Origin: Candidatus Kapaibacterium sp.
GTDB lineage: Bacteria; Bacteroidota; Ignavibacteria; Kapaibacteriales; JAEUSM01
DNA length: 64,000 nt
Direction: 5' to 3'
Assembly (NCBI GenBank): GCA_016788785.1
Contig: JAEUSM010000011.1
Span: 143,200 to 207,199 of the forward strand
Shown: piece by piece, positions 17,228 through 26,398 of the stretch
How positions within the stretch are numbered: the stretch's first letter is position 1
Layout: each line of letters opens with the position of its first letter
The notes under the pieces: model-generated
Seen by the model: the letters and a program-made list of their open reading frames with translations, nothing else
Database searches by the model: none
Told to the model about the DNA's origin: nothing
Program-made: the position numbers and the translations under genes

Positions 17228-17575
17228 ATGCCAAATTTTATTTACGACCAAAAAGTCTATTATAATCCTGTTGAATTTGCAATGGACAAAATTGGCGGGA
17301 CATGGAAAATGCCCATTTTATGGCGGTTACAAGACACCACTCTTCGCTATAGTGAAATCAAAAAAACTCTTCCCACCATTACCCACAAAATGCTCACGAC
17401 CTCGCTTCGAGCATTAGAGGAAGATGGTTTCGTTATTCGTACTGTCTATCCAGTTGTTCCTCCAAAGGTCGAATACACCTTAACTGATCGCGGAAAAAAA
17501 GCAATTGACATCATCAAAACCATACGCGAATATGGACTCGAACTTATGAAAGATTTCGGTATTTCCGAAAAATAA
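17228..17575 (+). CDS. HxlR-family winged-helix transcriptional regulator
   Basis: This 115-residue protein is of normal length for the family. It has PVEFAMDKIGGTWKMPILWRL at its N-terminus, the recognition region LRYSEIKKTLPTITHKMLT with SLRALEEDGFVIRTVYP, and the wing PPKVEYTLTDRGK. In redox-sensing members a Cys lies just before the first Pro (CPVE). Here this position is Asn and the protein contains no Cys at all, so it cannot use the usual thiol switch. It probably controls the divergent oxidoreductase gene and itself, through the palindromes in the shared upstream region. A strong terminator follows. Confidence 0.92.
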   Translation: MPNFIYDQKVYYNPVEFAMDKIGGTWKMPILWRLQDTTLRYSEIKKTLPTITHKMLTTSLRALEEDGFVIRTVYPVVPPKVEYTLTDRGKKAIDIIKTIREYGLELMKDFGISEK

Positions 17576-17601
17576 AAAAGCCCTAATTTGGGGCTTTTTT
17601 T
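17574..17601. terminator. Bidirectional Rho-independent terminator
   Basis: AAAAAAGCCC (17574-17583) and GGGCTTTTTT (17591-17600) form a 10-bp stem with a 7-base loop, and T runs follow on both strands. It lies between the ends of the convergent hxlR-type gene and the WD40 protein gene and can serve both. Confidence 0.9.
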
Positions 17602-17617
17602 GGAATAGTATAGAATT

Positions 17618-19648
17618 TTATTTTACAATCATCAACGGCACTGTTTGTGTTGTTGTTGCTGATGTAAAGGTAACATAATAAACTCCAGATGAGAAATTGT
17701 TGGTGCTCAGAGATTCAAACATTGTAGCAACTTCTGAATGTGGTAATGTTTTTGTGTACACAATCTGCCCAATTTGATTTGTGAGGGTCAGTTGTGCCGA
17801 ACCTGCTTCAGCACGGTCAAGCTCCAGCTCAATCCGTCCACCGTTTACGGTCAACGCCACAAGACCAGTTCTACCAGTCGGATTGAGGAGTCGCGTCCCA
17901 CCTTCCTCGCAGATTCCAAGAAGGGTGAAAATTCCCTCACGCGTTTGAACATAGGACGGTCCACCAATCGGCACCACATTCGTCAAAAACAGTCGAGATG
18001 AAGGTGCATTACCCAAGCCAACTCGACAGCGTACCCGAGCAATCTCACCAGTTATTGCTGGAATATTCTCAAAATGAATAGAAGAAAAACTACTATCAGG
18101 ATCCACCACCGTCGCCTTGAAGCCAACAGGCATTAATAATGTGTTATTAAAATTCAAATCAAAATCAAAAGCTGTAACTCCCGCAATATTCAAATTAGAA
18201 GCATCAGTCAGAATAATAGGAATTTCAACAAAGGTAGAAGGATATGCAGAACGTGAATCAGGATACAACAACACATACCCTGAATCAATTTTTTTCTCGG
18301 TAACAAACGGACTAGAAATAATGGAATCTTGTTTAAAGGTAGAATCTAAATACCAAATTCTTGGAATTCCGTCTCTGCCATGAGTCACTAATCGTTGACT
18401 ATCTGGAGACCATCGTACTGCAAAAACTAAATCTGTATGTCCAATGAGTGTATGTAACAAATTTCCTGTATTTCCATCCCAGATTTTTGCTGTTCTATCA
18501 AATGAGGCTGTAGCAATTCTGCTTCCATCTGGACTCCATTCCAAATAATATACTACATTTTTATGATTAGTTAAATTATGAAGTAATTTTCCTGAATTTA
18601 CATCCCAAACTTTTGCAGTTCTATCGTTAGAACTCGTAACAACTTTCGTACCATCTGGACTCCATTTGACATACCAAACAAGTGCAGTATGACCAATCAA
18701 AATTTGAAGTCTTTGACCAGTATTTGCATCCCAAATAATAGCTGTACCATCTAAACTTGATGTTGCTACTCTAGAGCCATCAGGACTCCAAGAAGAAAAG
18801 TTGACGCCTCCTAAATGACCATTTAAAACAAATTTCGTTGTTTTATTAACTGCATCTAAAATACTCACTTTATTATCTACTCCTGCAGCAACAATTTTAG
18901 TACCATCTGGACTCCATTCTAATTGATTTACTCTACCAGAATGTTCACTAAAAACATGTTCAACAAAACTTGAGTTATCATTAAACAAGTAAACATTTCC
19001 GTCATCACTTGCTGCTGCTAACATTGAGCCTTGTTTATTCCACTCACTCATTGTCATAGGTAATGAATTCGTAAATACAATATTGTTTAAAGTACAATCG
19101 GTATTATAAACTGAAATGGCTCCATTTGAACCTGCTGTTGTTATTTTATTACTGTTTGGATGCCAAAAAACATTATTTACTGTACCATTAAGAACATTAT
19201 TTGTACATTGTAGCAAACCATTTGTTGTTTCAAAAATTCTACTTGTACCGTCAATGCTAGCTGTTGCAATCTTCGCTCCATCTGGGCTCCACTTAGAATA
19301 CCAAACTTCACGATTATGCCCTACAAGTGGCATTGATTTATAGAATTGTTCAATATCGTATTTATCTGAAACTACTTTAATTATATATGTTGTCTCATTA
19401 TTATTAGTATTAACCCATTTGTAACTCCCACCAGTTACATTTGTAGCTTTTAACTCCCAATTAACACCGTTATTAGAAGACTGATAAATTGAAACGGGAA
19501 TTGACATTAAAATCCCAGTCCATTCAACAGTAATTGTGTCAAATTGTTTGAAAGACTGATTTGGCTGTGGTTGGACTATTGTCAACTGTGCATGAATCGA
19601 CAATGTTGTAATAAATGTCCATAAAAAAGTAAAGAAAACTGCTTTCAT
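17618..19648 (-). CDS. Secreted WD40 beta-propeller protein with T9SS sorting domain
   Basis: This 676-residue protein has a signal peptide (MKAVFFTFLWTFITTLSIHA, 1-20). A Kre9/Knh1-like beta domain with VEWTG and SSNNGVNWELKATN follows at about 22-95. Eight WD40 repeats lie at about 108-445, most containing WSPDG and then IWD or a similar motif, enough for one eight-bladed propeller. Residues 455-575 look like a cohesin-type beta sandwich. GICEEGGTRLL at 578-588 precedes a C-terminal T9SS type A sorting domain ending SSGVYYVTF...VPLMIVK. It is probably exported through the T9SS, whose porV and porU genes are directly upstream on the same strand. WD40 repeats usually bind partners. The DNA coding for residues 510-630 is much richer in G+C than the rest. 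Confidence 0.9.
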   Translation of the reverse strand: MKAVFFTFLWTFITTLSIHAQLTIVQPQPNQSFKQFDTITVEWTGILMSIPVSIYQSSNNGVNWELKATNVTGGSYKWVNTNNNETTYIIKVVSDKYDIEQFYKSMPLVGHNREVWYSKWSPDGAKIATASIDGTSRIFETTNGLLQCTNNVLNGTVNNVFWHPNSNKITTAGSNGAISVYNTDCTLNNIVFTNSLPMTMSEWNKQGSMLAAASDDGNVYLFNDNSSFVEHVFSEHSGRVNQLEWSPDGTKIVAAGVDNKVSILDAVNKTTKFVLNGHLGGVNFSSWSPDGSRVATSSLDGTAIIWDANTGQRLQILIGHTALVWYVKWSPDGTKVVTSSNDRTAKVWDVNSGKLLHNLTNHKNVVYYLEWSPDGSRIATASFDRTAKIWDGNTGNLLHTLIGHTDLVFAVRWSPDSQRLVTHGRDGIPRIWYLDSTFKQDSIISSPFVTEKKIDSGYVLLYPDSRSAYPSTFVEIPIILTDASNLNIAGVTAFDFDLNFNNTLLMPVGFKATVVDPDSSFSSIHFENIPAITGEIARVRCRVGLGNAPSSRLFLTNVVPIGGPSYVQTREGIFTLLGICEEGGTRLLNPTGRTGLVALTVNGGRIELELDRAEAGSAQLTLTNQIGQIVYTKTLPHSEVATMFESLSTNNFSSGVYYVTFTSATTTQTVPLMIVK
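18371..19330 (-). repeat. Tandem WD40-coding repeats
   Basis: Eight copies of a unit of about 120 bases code for the WD40 blades. The most conserved stretch is the codons for WSPDG, seen on the plus strand as CCATCTGGACTCCA or close variants (for example near 18651, 18901, 19278). Neighbouring copies differ enough that recent unequal crossing-over is not evident. Confidence 0.85.
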
Positions 19649-19763
19649 GTTGTGCCTTTTATGATTTTTGATTCAACTGTGAATTCATAGCTAAAATACA
19701 ACATTTTTCTTATAAAACAATACTTTTGCAAAATATTTGTGAAATATTTTTTTGTATTAAATG

Positions 19764-19790
19764 AAAAAAGCCCCATAATGGGGCTTTTTT
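19764..19790. terminator. Rho-independent terminator after porV
   Basis: AAAAAAGCCCC (19764-19774) and GGGGCTTTTTT (19780-19790) form a perfect 11-bp stem with a 5-base loop. It is 23 bases beyond the porV stop codon, with a T run on the minus strand. It ends the porU-porV unit and separates it from the WD40 cargo gene. Confidence 0.9.
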
Positions 19791-19812
19791 ATTGAATATC
19801 TTTAAAGAAAGC

Positions 19813-20865
19813 TTAATTTGTCATTTTATCAAAGTTAATAAGCATTGAGAATCGCATTGTATTAGCAAGTGGGTGATTCTGTTCGATTGTATTGATAAAG
19901 CTGAAATCCAATTGGAACATATTATATTGTACACCTGCTCCAAAGGTCAAAAACTGACGTCCACCTATACGCGATGGCTCAGAGAAAAATCCTGCACGAA
20001 GAGCCACTGCTTGAGCATACCAATATTCAGCACCGATTGAAAATTCGGCACCGGGAGTTTGCCATGCGGTAACTAATGATGTTGGAAGTGGGTCTGAGCC
20101 TAAGGAATCTCTTTTTACCAATAGTTTCGAAACATCTACTGCTAATTTGAGATCGTTGAATTCATCGTTTACTAACTGAACTGCTGTACCAAGTCTCAAT
20201 GATGTTGGCAATGGATCTGCTTCACGAATATAGGTTACTTTTGGTCCGATATTTTGCAAATTTACACCGAATGAAAATCTATCATCCAAAAAGGTTGGTC
20301 TCCATAATGCAGACAAATCAAAAGCAAGTGATGTTCCAGCTCCAGCTCCTGCACCACCAGAAGTGATAGGCGAAAGATTGGAACGGATATAACGAACTTG
20401 CACACCTGCACCCAAATTATCAGCAATCAACGTACCGTACGAAAGTCCCAACGAAAATTCATTGGAACGGAATTTGCCAAGCACAGTTCCATTTTCAGAA
20501 GTACGTGTAAATTCGCCTAGATTCATGAGAATGAAATTGACAGCAACCATCCCATTTAATTCATTGACATATTGACCATACGTACCATAGGAATAGTATA
20601 AATCTGCGTTAAATTGTGGTAACCAACGAGAAAAGGAAAGTGAAACTTGACGTTGATTTTCCATAAACCCCATTCCACCGGGATTCCAATAAATAGCATT
20701 GACATTATCAGCAATAGCAGTACCTGCCTCACCCATTCCAGCAGCTCTTGCATCTGGAGCAATAAGCAAAAATGGTACGGCAGCACCACCAGCTTGTGCA
20801 AAAGCTATCTGATTCAACACAATAAATGAACAAAGAAAAAGCGAGAAATTACGCAGGTATTTCAT
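19813..20865 (-). CDS. porV: Type IX secretion system outer-membrane protein PorV
   Basis: This 350-residue protein has a signal peptide (MKYLRNFSLFLCSFIVLNQI, cleavage near AFAQ), followed at once by the PorV/PorQ family start PFLLIAPDARAAGMGEAGTA and AIYWNPGGMGF. The remainder has the alternating pattern of an outer-membrane FadL-like beta barrel and ends in LINFDKMTN. By family, PorV shuttles cargo from the T9SS translocon to the sortase PorU, and porU is directly upstream here (30 bases between them). PorQ is a related alternative, but the porU neighbour and the family start favour PorV. It is followed by a strong terminator. Confidence 0.92.
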   Translation of the reverse strand: MKYLRNFSLFLCSFIVLNQIAFAQAGGAAVPFLLIAPDARAAGMGEAGTAIADNVNAIYWNPGGMGFMENQRQVSLSFSRWLPQFNADLYYSYGTYGQYVNELNGMVAVNFILMNLGEFTRTSENGTVLGKFRSNEFSLGLSYGTLIADNLGAGVQVRYIRSNLSPITSGGAGAGAGTSLAFDLSALWRPTFLDDRFSFGVNLQNIGPKVTYIREADPLPTSLRLGTAVQLVNDEFNDLKLAVDVSKLLVKRDSLGSDPLPTSLVTAWQTPGAEFSIGAEYWYAQAVALRAGFFSEPSRIGGRQFLTFGAGVQYNMFQLDFSFINTIEQNHPLANTMRFSMLINFDKMTN

Positions 20866-20896
20866 TCAGTTAACTCCGAAATGTTTGTTAATTGTT

Positions 20897-23800
20897 TTAC
20901 TTAGTATAAATAAATGTCCCCATTGATTCAAAAACTTCTGTTGAACCAAATGGTTGTATTGAGATGGTATAATAATATGCACCTTGAGCAAGAGCTAAAC
21001 CAACCAGATCTGTCCTATCCCATTGGATTTCACCAGTTTGTAAGGTCGTAATGACTTGCTCGATATTTTTTACCAAGGTACCATCAGATGTATAAATAGC
21101 AACCTTTGCTGTAAAAGCAGACGAAAGAGTGTGCTTAAATCGGAAGTAGGTCAAACCATAATCCACAACGGGATTGGGGAATGTCAAACAATCACTAATA
21201 TACGTAGAGGTAGACGCAAGAGTTTGAAAAAACGTCTCATTTTCAGAAAAATTATTCAGGACGTCCCATGCTCTCACGCGAACAGAATGTGTTCCAGGGG
21301 AAAGTCCGAAGAGTGGAGTAGTCGCTGTTCCACTTCCAGCAGCAGAAATTGAACTCCTAAACGTACCCGTAATGTCCATAGCTTTAGGATTGTTATTGAC
21401 CCATACTTGGATTTTATTTCCAATTCCCTCACCAGTTGCATTCACACCGGTTTCATCGGACAAATCAACAATTAAGGTTGGAATCGGACGAACGATATCG
21501 TATGGTTGAAACAATCGACCATCAAGAAATAAATCAATTTTAGGACCTTCGACATCATCAAATTCTTCTGTGCTGATTCCAGAGACAACAAATTTGTTAG
21601 AGAATCCTACAGCATAGTCATTCTGTTGAGAAAATCCATACATATACAATTGACCAGGATCTGAAGAAAATGTTGTCACTTTTGGAATGACAAATCTTGC
21701 TGTAAAGTTTCCATTTTCAACGGTATAAGCACCTTTATGTAATATTGAACCATTCCGAATAACAGAAAAAAGATTTGTATATCTATCTCTGAAGTTATCG
21801 TTAAAAGGTGCAGAAAACATAGCTATGTTAACCAATCCATTGAAGTTTGTATTGTAAGTAGAATCTATATTTTGTATTTTTCCTTTGAGAGTAACAGTTG
21901 AAAGCGACAAAATTGGAACGGTAGAATCATCTGTTGGGATTGTATTAATTTCATCTATTACGACATTTTGATTCGGTATATGTAATGTTACTAATGGATC
22001 TGCTAACAAGTAAAACTTATCATCATTAGTTTGGGTACGAACTTGTTTCATAGCATAAAATGCTTCACCAATAGTTGGATATATACCATTGGATTTTTTT
22101 CTAAATATTTGACGGTAAAATTCTTCGTTCAATGCAGCATTTGCTTGAGATAGTACCACACGTGAGGCTGACATAACACCAATTGCTCCACCAAACGAAC
22201 TAAACGCAAGCTCTTCTGCACCTGAACGTACGGAAAACTCGTCAAAACGTGAGAAATCGCACGTTGCTCCAGTCATGAAAAACAATTTATCTTTGTTTGT
22301 CATCAATGGAATTGACTTATCTCTATCAAAAACTTCCTCATGAGCCCATACACGTGGAGAACCATGACCAGTAAAATTGAGCAACAAACCACCAGTTTCG
22401 TTGACAGCCTGCAAAATAGCCTCATTTGCTTCAGGAATGCGAATACGAGTTCCTACAAATACATTTGGATAATCTACCAAATATATTTTTTTTGATTGCA
22501 TAAAATTTGGAATATTTCTATGTATCAAATTCTCGGATTGACCGGTATGTAAGGCTCCCTCTCCAGTAGTTTCAGAGGTAGCACCATCATCAGCAATCAT
22601 AATTGTTGAGGCTCTCCAAATATCTTGCGATTGATTATTACGATAATCTTCTAATTTCGAAATATAGACAAGTGCTTCATTATTGGAACGGAATGGTAAT
22701 CGAGCAATAGCAATATCTGGAACTCTGTCATTATCACCACCCAAAATTCTCACATAATGGTCATCAGTTTGGGTAGCATCTACGACACCATTTGTACCTA
22801 ATCTATCGAAAGGAACATAAGAACTATTTTGAAAAATATACGCCATCCACGTTGGAACCAGCACTGGAGATGATGTTGTGATATTTCTATAATCGTAATG
22901 TCCCGTACCCCAAAGGAGAACTTGGGTTGGTTTTGTCGTCCAATTTTCGTAGGCAAAAGCTAAAAAGTCGCGAATAGCCGTAGGGTCTAACTGACCATAG
23001 CTAAATTCGTTCATTATTTGTTCTTGCGTAATAATTTCAATAGTTTTTCCACTATGTTTATGATGCAATTTGTATTGTTCTGCACTTGAAGTCATAGTAG
23101 AATGACAAATCACAACTACATCTGCATTCAACATTTTTGAACGGAGGTATGGAGTTTGAATCGACGATAGATTAATAGGTTCTTTGAGAGATGAAGAGAT
23201 AAAATACTTTCTTACCTTTCCTAATTCAAAAGATTGTCGAACAGTAAACATCCCTCCGATTGAACTTGCATTGGCAACTTCTTGCGGTCGAGCTCTATCA
23301 GTTACATCGAATCCATATACTTTACCAGTAAATCCGCTAAAAGCATATTCGGTAGAACCTTTATCAGTAAACGAAGTAAAGAAATCTATTTCGTTATTCA
23401 AAGCAAAACATTCACGAGGATAATGAATTTCAAAAAAATCTAAAAATCCATTTCCAGTTCCATTATAGGAAAATCGTAAGGTAGAACGTTGATCTGGAGC
23501 GATTTCATTAGATGGTAGGAATCCAGTTACTCTTTGTAAAAAGTGATCTTCGTAGTTTTTGGGATTGATTGATAACAAATTTGCATTTGCTATGGTTTTT
23601 CCATTATCGGAAAGTTGCATAGTTGCCGATGACGACATCGTATGCCCAACTTCAGCAACATAAAAAATTGTATCATTTCGAACCAAATTCGGCAAATTCA
23701 TTGGAAATGTTTGAGGGAAAGCACCATCAACATTTCGTCCGAACCAACGACGTCCCGTAGAAATCTGATACGCATTTCGAAGTTCTTCTTCAAAAACATA

Positions 23801-24931
23801 TCGATGAGTGTATTTCATTGGTTGGGATACTACAGGTTCAGTTGTAGGTGGTATTGGAGAAGTTCTCAAACCACTTCCTTCAGTTCCAACGCTCAAAAGA
23901 TATCGCCCATTACGAATGTAGGTATTGTGAACTCGAGCAATTGTTTTTCTATTGTTAATGGTTGTATCAACAAATGCAATTGGTCCACAAGCATAAAGAA
24001 TAATAGACTCAAGTTCACCTGATGAAGTTGTATTTACAATGATTGGTTGTTCTATTAATTGATTATTTCTACCTGCAGTTTGAGATTCGGGTAGCATCGC
24101 TCCACCATTACCATAGATTTTAATCGACGATATTTCAGCAGGTGATATGGAAATCCCAGCAGATGATAACATTGATGGAGTGAGCCGATAAATCCCTTCA
24201 GATGGTATATCAAAGCTGCACCATTTACCAGATAAGAAACGTTGTTCAGATTTTTTTGCACTAAGTTGTTTTGTTGGCTCTTGTACCAAAAAATTAGGTA
24301 CGGTAGAACCATTGATGGTTACATCAAAAGAAGATGTTTTTGGTGTTGTTTGTGAAGATGCATGAGACACTGTAGGTGAAAAACGAATAGTAACAACGAT
24401 ATCTTCTGCAATTTCTGTTTTTTGAGAAGTAGCATTCCATTGAGCCACTATTACATCCAAATGGGCGATATGTCTATCTCGTGCAAGACCTTTATACTGC
24501 AACGAAGCCCAAGATTTCGGAGAAGATTGTGTATACAATTCTTCCTTTGGTTCGTAAAAAGGAGTATGACGTTCATTAATAAATTGTTGCGATGGTATTG
24601 GAACAATCGGCAAAGAAATCGATTTACCAGAATTTACCTTAATTGACTCAATTGATGCTCCAGTTTCGTTAGGAACAGTTATTGGAATTGAGATGACAAA
24701 ATTCGCAGGTGACCCAGAAATAGAATGCAAATCTGTACTGACAGAAAATTGAGGATTTACATAATTTTTTCCATTAATTCGAAGTGTATCCACTGATTTT
24801 AAAACGGGCTTGATAGCAAGTATAAGTACATGTTCATTGGAAGAAAGAACAGAAATAGCAGGATTGAAACTTTGTGAAAAAGCAACACAATTTGCAGTCA
24901 AGAGAACGAGAATTGCTGTTAATATTCTCAT
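20897..24931 (-). CDS. porU: Type IX secretion system sortase PorU (C25 gingipain-like peptidase)
   Basis: This 1344-residue protein begins with a signal peptide (MRILTAILVLLTANCVAF). It cleaves cargo C-terminal domains at the cell surface and attaches the cargo to lipopolysaccharide. The C25 catalytic pair is visible: His856 in FTGHGSPRVW and Cys891 in TGATCDFSRFD, a spacing of 35 that matches the gingipain fold. Upstream lies the peptidase alpha/beta region with LLWGTGHYDYR, and VPDIAIARLPFRSN before the catalytic part. Ig-like domains and a FlgD/T9SS-like C-terminal domain (TFPNPVVDYG, LAQGAYYYTI) follow. Its own C-terminal domain is family-typical. porV follows after 31 bases, so the two form one operon. 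Confidence 0.93.
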   Translation of the reverse strand: MRILTAILVLLTANCVAFSQSFNPAISVLSSNEHVLILAIKPVLKSVDTLRINGKNYVNPQFSVSTDLHSISGSPANFVISIPITVPNETGASIESIKVNSGKSISLPIVPIPSQQFINERHTPFYEPKEELYTQSSPKSWASLQYKGLARDRHIAHLDVIVAQWNATSQKTEIAEDIVVTIRFSPTVSHASSQTTPKTSSFDVTINGSTVPNFLVQEPTKQLSAKKSEQRFLSGKWCSFDIPSEGIYRLTPSMLSSAGISISPAEISSIKIYGNGGAMLPESQTAGRNNQLIEQPIIVNTTSSGELESIILYACGPIAFVDTTINNRKTIARVHNTYIRNGRYLLSVGTEGSGLRTSPIPPTTEPVVSQPMKYTHRYVFEEELRNAYQISTGRRWFGRNVDGAFPQTFPMNLPNLVRNDTIFYVAEVGHTMSSSATMQLSDNGKTIANANLLSINPKNYEDHFLQRVTGFLPSNEIAPDQRSTLRFSYNGTGNGFLDFFEIHYPRECFALNNEIDFFTSFTDKGSTEYAFSGFTGKVYGFDVTDRARPQEVANASSIGGMFTVRQSFELGKVRKYFISSSLKEPINLSSIQTPYLRSKMLNADVVVICHSTMTSSAEQYKLHHKHSGKTIEIITQEQIMNEFSYGQLDPTAIRDFLAFAYENWTTKPTQVLLWGTGHYDYRNITTSSPVLVPTWMAYIFQNSSYVPFDRLGTNGVVDATQTDDHYVRILGGDNDRVPDIAIARLPFRSNNEALVYISKLEDYRNNQSQDIWRASTIMIADDGATSETTGEGALHTGQSENLIHRNIPNFMQSKKIYLVDYPNVFVGTRIRIPEANEAILQAVNETGGLLLNFTGHGSPRVWAHEEVFDRDKSIPLMTNKDKLFFMTGATCDFSRFDEFSVRSGAEELAFSSFGGAIGVMSASRVVLSQANAALNEEFYRQIFRKKSNGIYPTIGEAFYAMKQVRTQTNDDKFYLLADPLVTLHIPNQNVVIDEINTIPTDDSTVPILSLSTVTLKGKIQNIDSTYNTNFNGLVNIAMFSAPFNDNFRDRYTNLFSVIRNGSILHKGAYTVENGNFTARFVIPKVTTFSSDPGQLYMYGFSQQNDYAVGFSNKFVVSGISTEEFDDVEGPKIDLFLDGRLFQPYDIVRPIPTLIVDLSDETGVNATGEGIGNKIQVWVNNNPKAMDITGTFRSSISAAGSGTATTPLFGLSPGTHSVRVRAWDVLNNFSENETFFQTLASTSTYISDCLTFPNPVVDYGLTYFRFKHTLSSAFTAKVAIYTSDGTLVKNIEQVITTLQTGEIQWDRTDLVGLALAQGAYYYTISIQPFGSTEVFESMGTFIYTK

Positions 24932-25176
24932 TGGTTATTCGAAAAAAATGAATAAAATTCTACATTGAACTAATGTAATTATTCTAAACACAAATTGTTA
25001 GAAAAAAGTTACAATGTACCAATATAGAAAAACCGTTGATTAAAATGTAAAAATACCCAGCAAAATCCTTTGTGTAATTTTAGAAATAAACGCTAACGAA
25101 AAAATTTCATTGTAAAGTGAGAGGATAAATGTGCATTTATCTTAATATGCATTGAACAAACTTGAACAAAATCTTA
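24932..25176. other. Intergenic region with an 18-bp palindrome
   Basis: This AT-rich stretch of 245 bases lies between the orphan gene end and the porU start and should hold the porU promoter, though I see no clear TAnnTTTG. It contains one perfect palindrome, GATAAATG-TG-CATTTATC, at 25124-25141. No T run follows on either strand, so it does not look like a terminator. Confidence 0.5.
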
Positions 25177-26094
25177 TTATCGCACACTTATGATTTTATG
25201 TGCATATTCATGCAAAGGTCGATTTTCTATTTGGCCAGATTTAGGAAGTTTTATTCCTTGTTTAGGTCGGGGATTAGGTTCGAACAATAAATACTCAACC
25301 TCAAATTTGAATTTGACCATATTGTGAGGTTCCCAGTTCTGTTTTTTAAAAAAGAAAACCCAATCATTACCAGACTTACGAACACCTTTTGTGATAAGAT
25401 ATGCAGCACTAGGGATATTCTCAAAAGTAGTTTGGTTATCAACAGTAAATTGATACCATTGTTCTGCAACCACCTCACCAGATTCTAAGGGCCATCGACA
25501 TATCAAATTAGGTGGCTTTGTTGAATGATCATCACGACCAAACCCAGTATGGGCACCATCGCCCGAATTGCCATAGACAAACTCCATTGGTACATCTGAC
25601 ATAAAATCATTGAAAGGAGAACTATTTGGAGGAATTCGGTACTTGATATGCTCACGAGTACCAACGTTTTTTAACGAATTCATATTTCCAGTACTACTTT
25701 TCCAACGAAATTCCATTACATGATGAAAAGATTGAACCGGAGTAAATCCCATTACTAAAGTAGATAGATTATTCCTACCTTCATTATCAATTGCAGGATA
25801 AGAATATTCAGAAGTTCCGGTCCTTTGCAATTGCATTGTTGGTTTTACAGGACAACCACAAATTTTTACTCCTAATTCTGTCGCCAAATAATCCAGAGCT
25901 TGTTTGTATTTTAATTGTTTGTCGAATGGAATGAAAAAAATTGCATTCTGAATTGCTTTCTTTTTTTCTGGTGTTGGGAATCCATTAAATCCTGATAATT
26001 CTTGAAAAAGCAACGACAAACTACTTTCTTTAAATCTTGAAAGATGAGAATTGACCCTTGAAATATGTCCATTAAATAAATTGATATCAAACAT
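25177..26094 (-). CDS. Orphan hypothetical protein
   Basis: I do not recognise this 305-residue protein. It has no signal peptide and no membrane helix, and begins MFDINLFNGHISRVNSHLSRF. The first 90 residues look mainly helical. A Cys pair, KICGCPVKP, is at about 92-100. The rest is rich in aromatics, Asn, Gly and Pro, which suggests a beta-rich domain, with HHVMEFRWKSS, DGAHTGFGRDDHS and LICRWPLESGEVVAEQWYQF as its most distinctive pieces. The C-terminus is basic. It stands alone, with AT-rich gaps of 245 and 304 bases on either side. Codon use and base composition are like the rest of the region. A horizontally acquired gene or an effector-type protein are possibilities that I cannot test. 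Confidence 0.7.
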   Translation of the reverse strand: MFDINLFNGHISRVNSHLSRFKESSLSLLFQELSGFNGFPTPEKKKAIQNAIFFIPFDKQLKYKQALDYLATELGVKICGCPVKPTMQLQRTGTSEYSYPAIDNEGRNNLSTLVMGFTPVQSFHHVMEFRWKSSTGNMNSLKNVGTREHIKYRIPPNSSPFNDFMSDVPMEFVYGNSGDGAHTGFGRDDHSTKPPNLICRWPLESGEVVAEQWYQFTVDNQTTFENIPSAAYLITKGVRKSGNDWVFFFKKQNWEPHNMVKFKFEVEYLLFEPNPRPKQGIKLPKSGQIENRPLHEYAHKIISVR

Positions 26095-26398
26095 ACTAAT
26101 TAATTAAAACCAGAAATTTTGTTAAGATAAATTTACGACTCTCTTTAGCAATATACAGTTTAACTTTCAAATTCCAATTTTTCGTTTACTTTATTTTGCA
26201 AATTTTAAACGATAATTGATAGAAACGGGCATGAACTGTTTCTATAAAAAACATTCATGCATAACACTTGTAATTATAAAAAAAACACAGCTATCCACCC
26301 GCCTCTTCGTGGTTCCCCTCCAATAAAGTGGAATTAAACTTTTCCAATTCTGAAGCCCATTTTGCCAATTAACCGACAATTTTTCGTACATTTGTACT
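26095..26398. other. Intergenic region between the orphan gene and tamB
   Basis: This 304-base stretch is AT-rich apart from a short G+C-richer patch at about 26286-26325. On the minus strand the patch contains CCAC...GTGG followed by T8, which could be a weak terminator of an unknown transcript. The right end holds the tamB promoter. No open frame here looks real; a 63-codon minus-strand frame across the tamB start has no supporting features. Confidence 0.45.
26361..26394 (+). promoter_or_regulatory. Bacteroidota-type promoter of tamB (TTTG-N22-TACATTTG)
   Basis: TTTG at 26361-26364 and TACATTTG at 26387-26394 match the -33/-7 consensus with a 22-base spacer. The -7 element ends only 4 bases before the ATG at 26399, so transcription is predicted to start at or next to the start codon and the mRNA may be leaderless. 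Confidence 0.65.

Noticed and set aside
18371-19330. Recurring CCATCTGGACTCCA considered as an interspersed repeat
   Set aside because: All copies are in the same codon phase and encode WSPDG of the WD40 blades.
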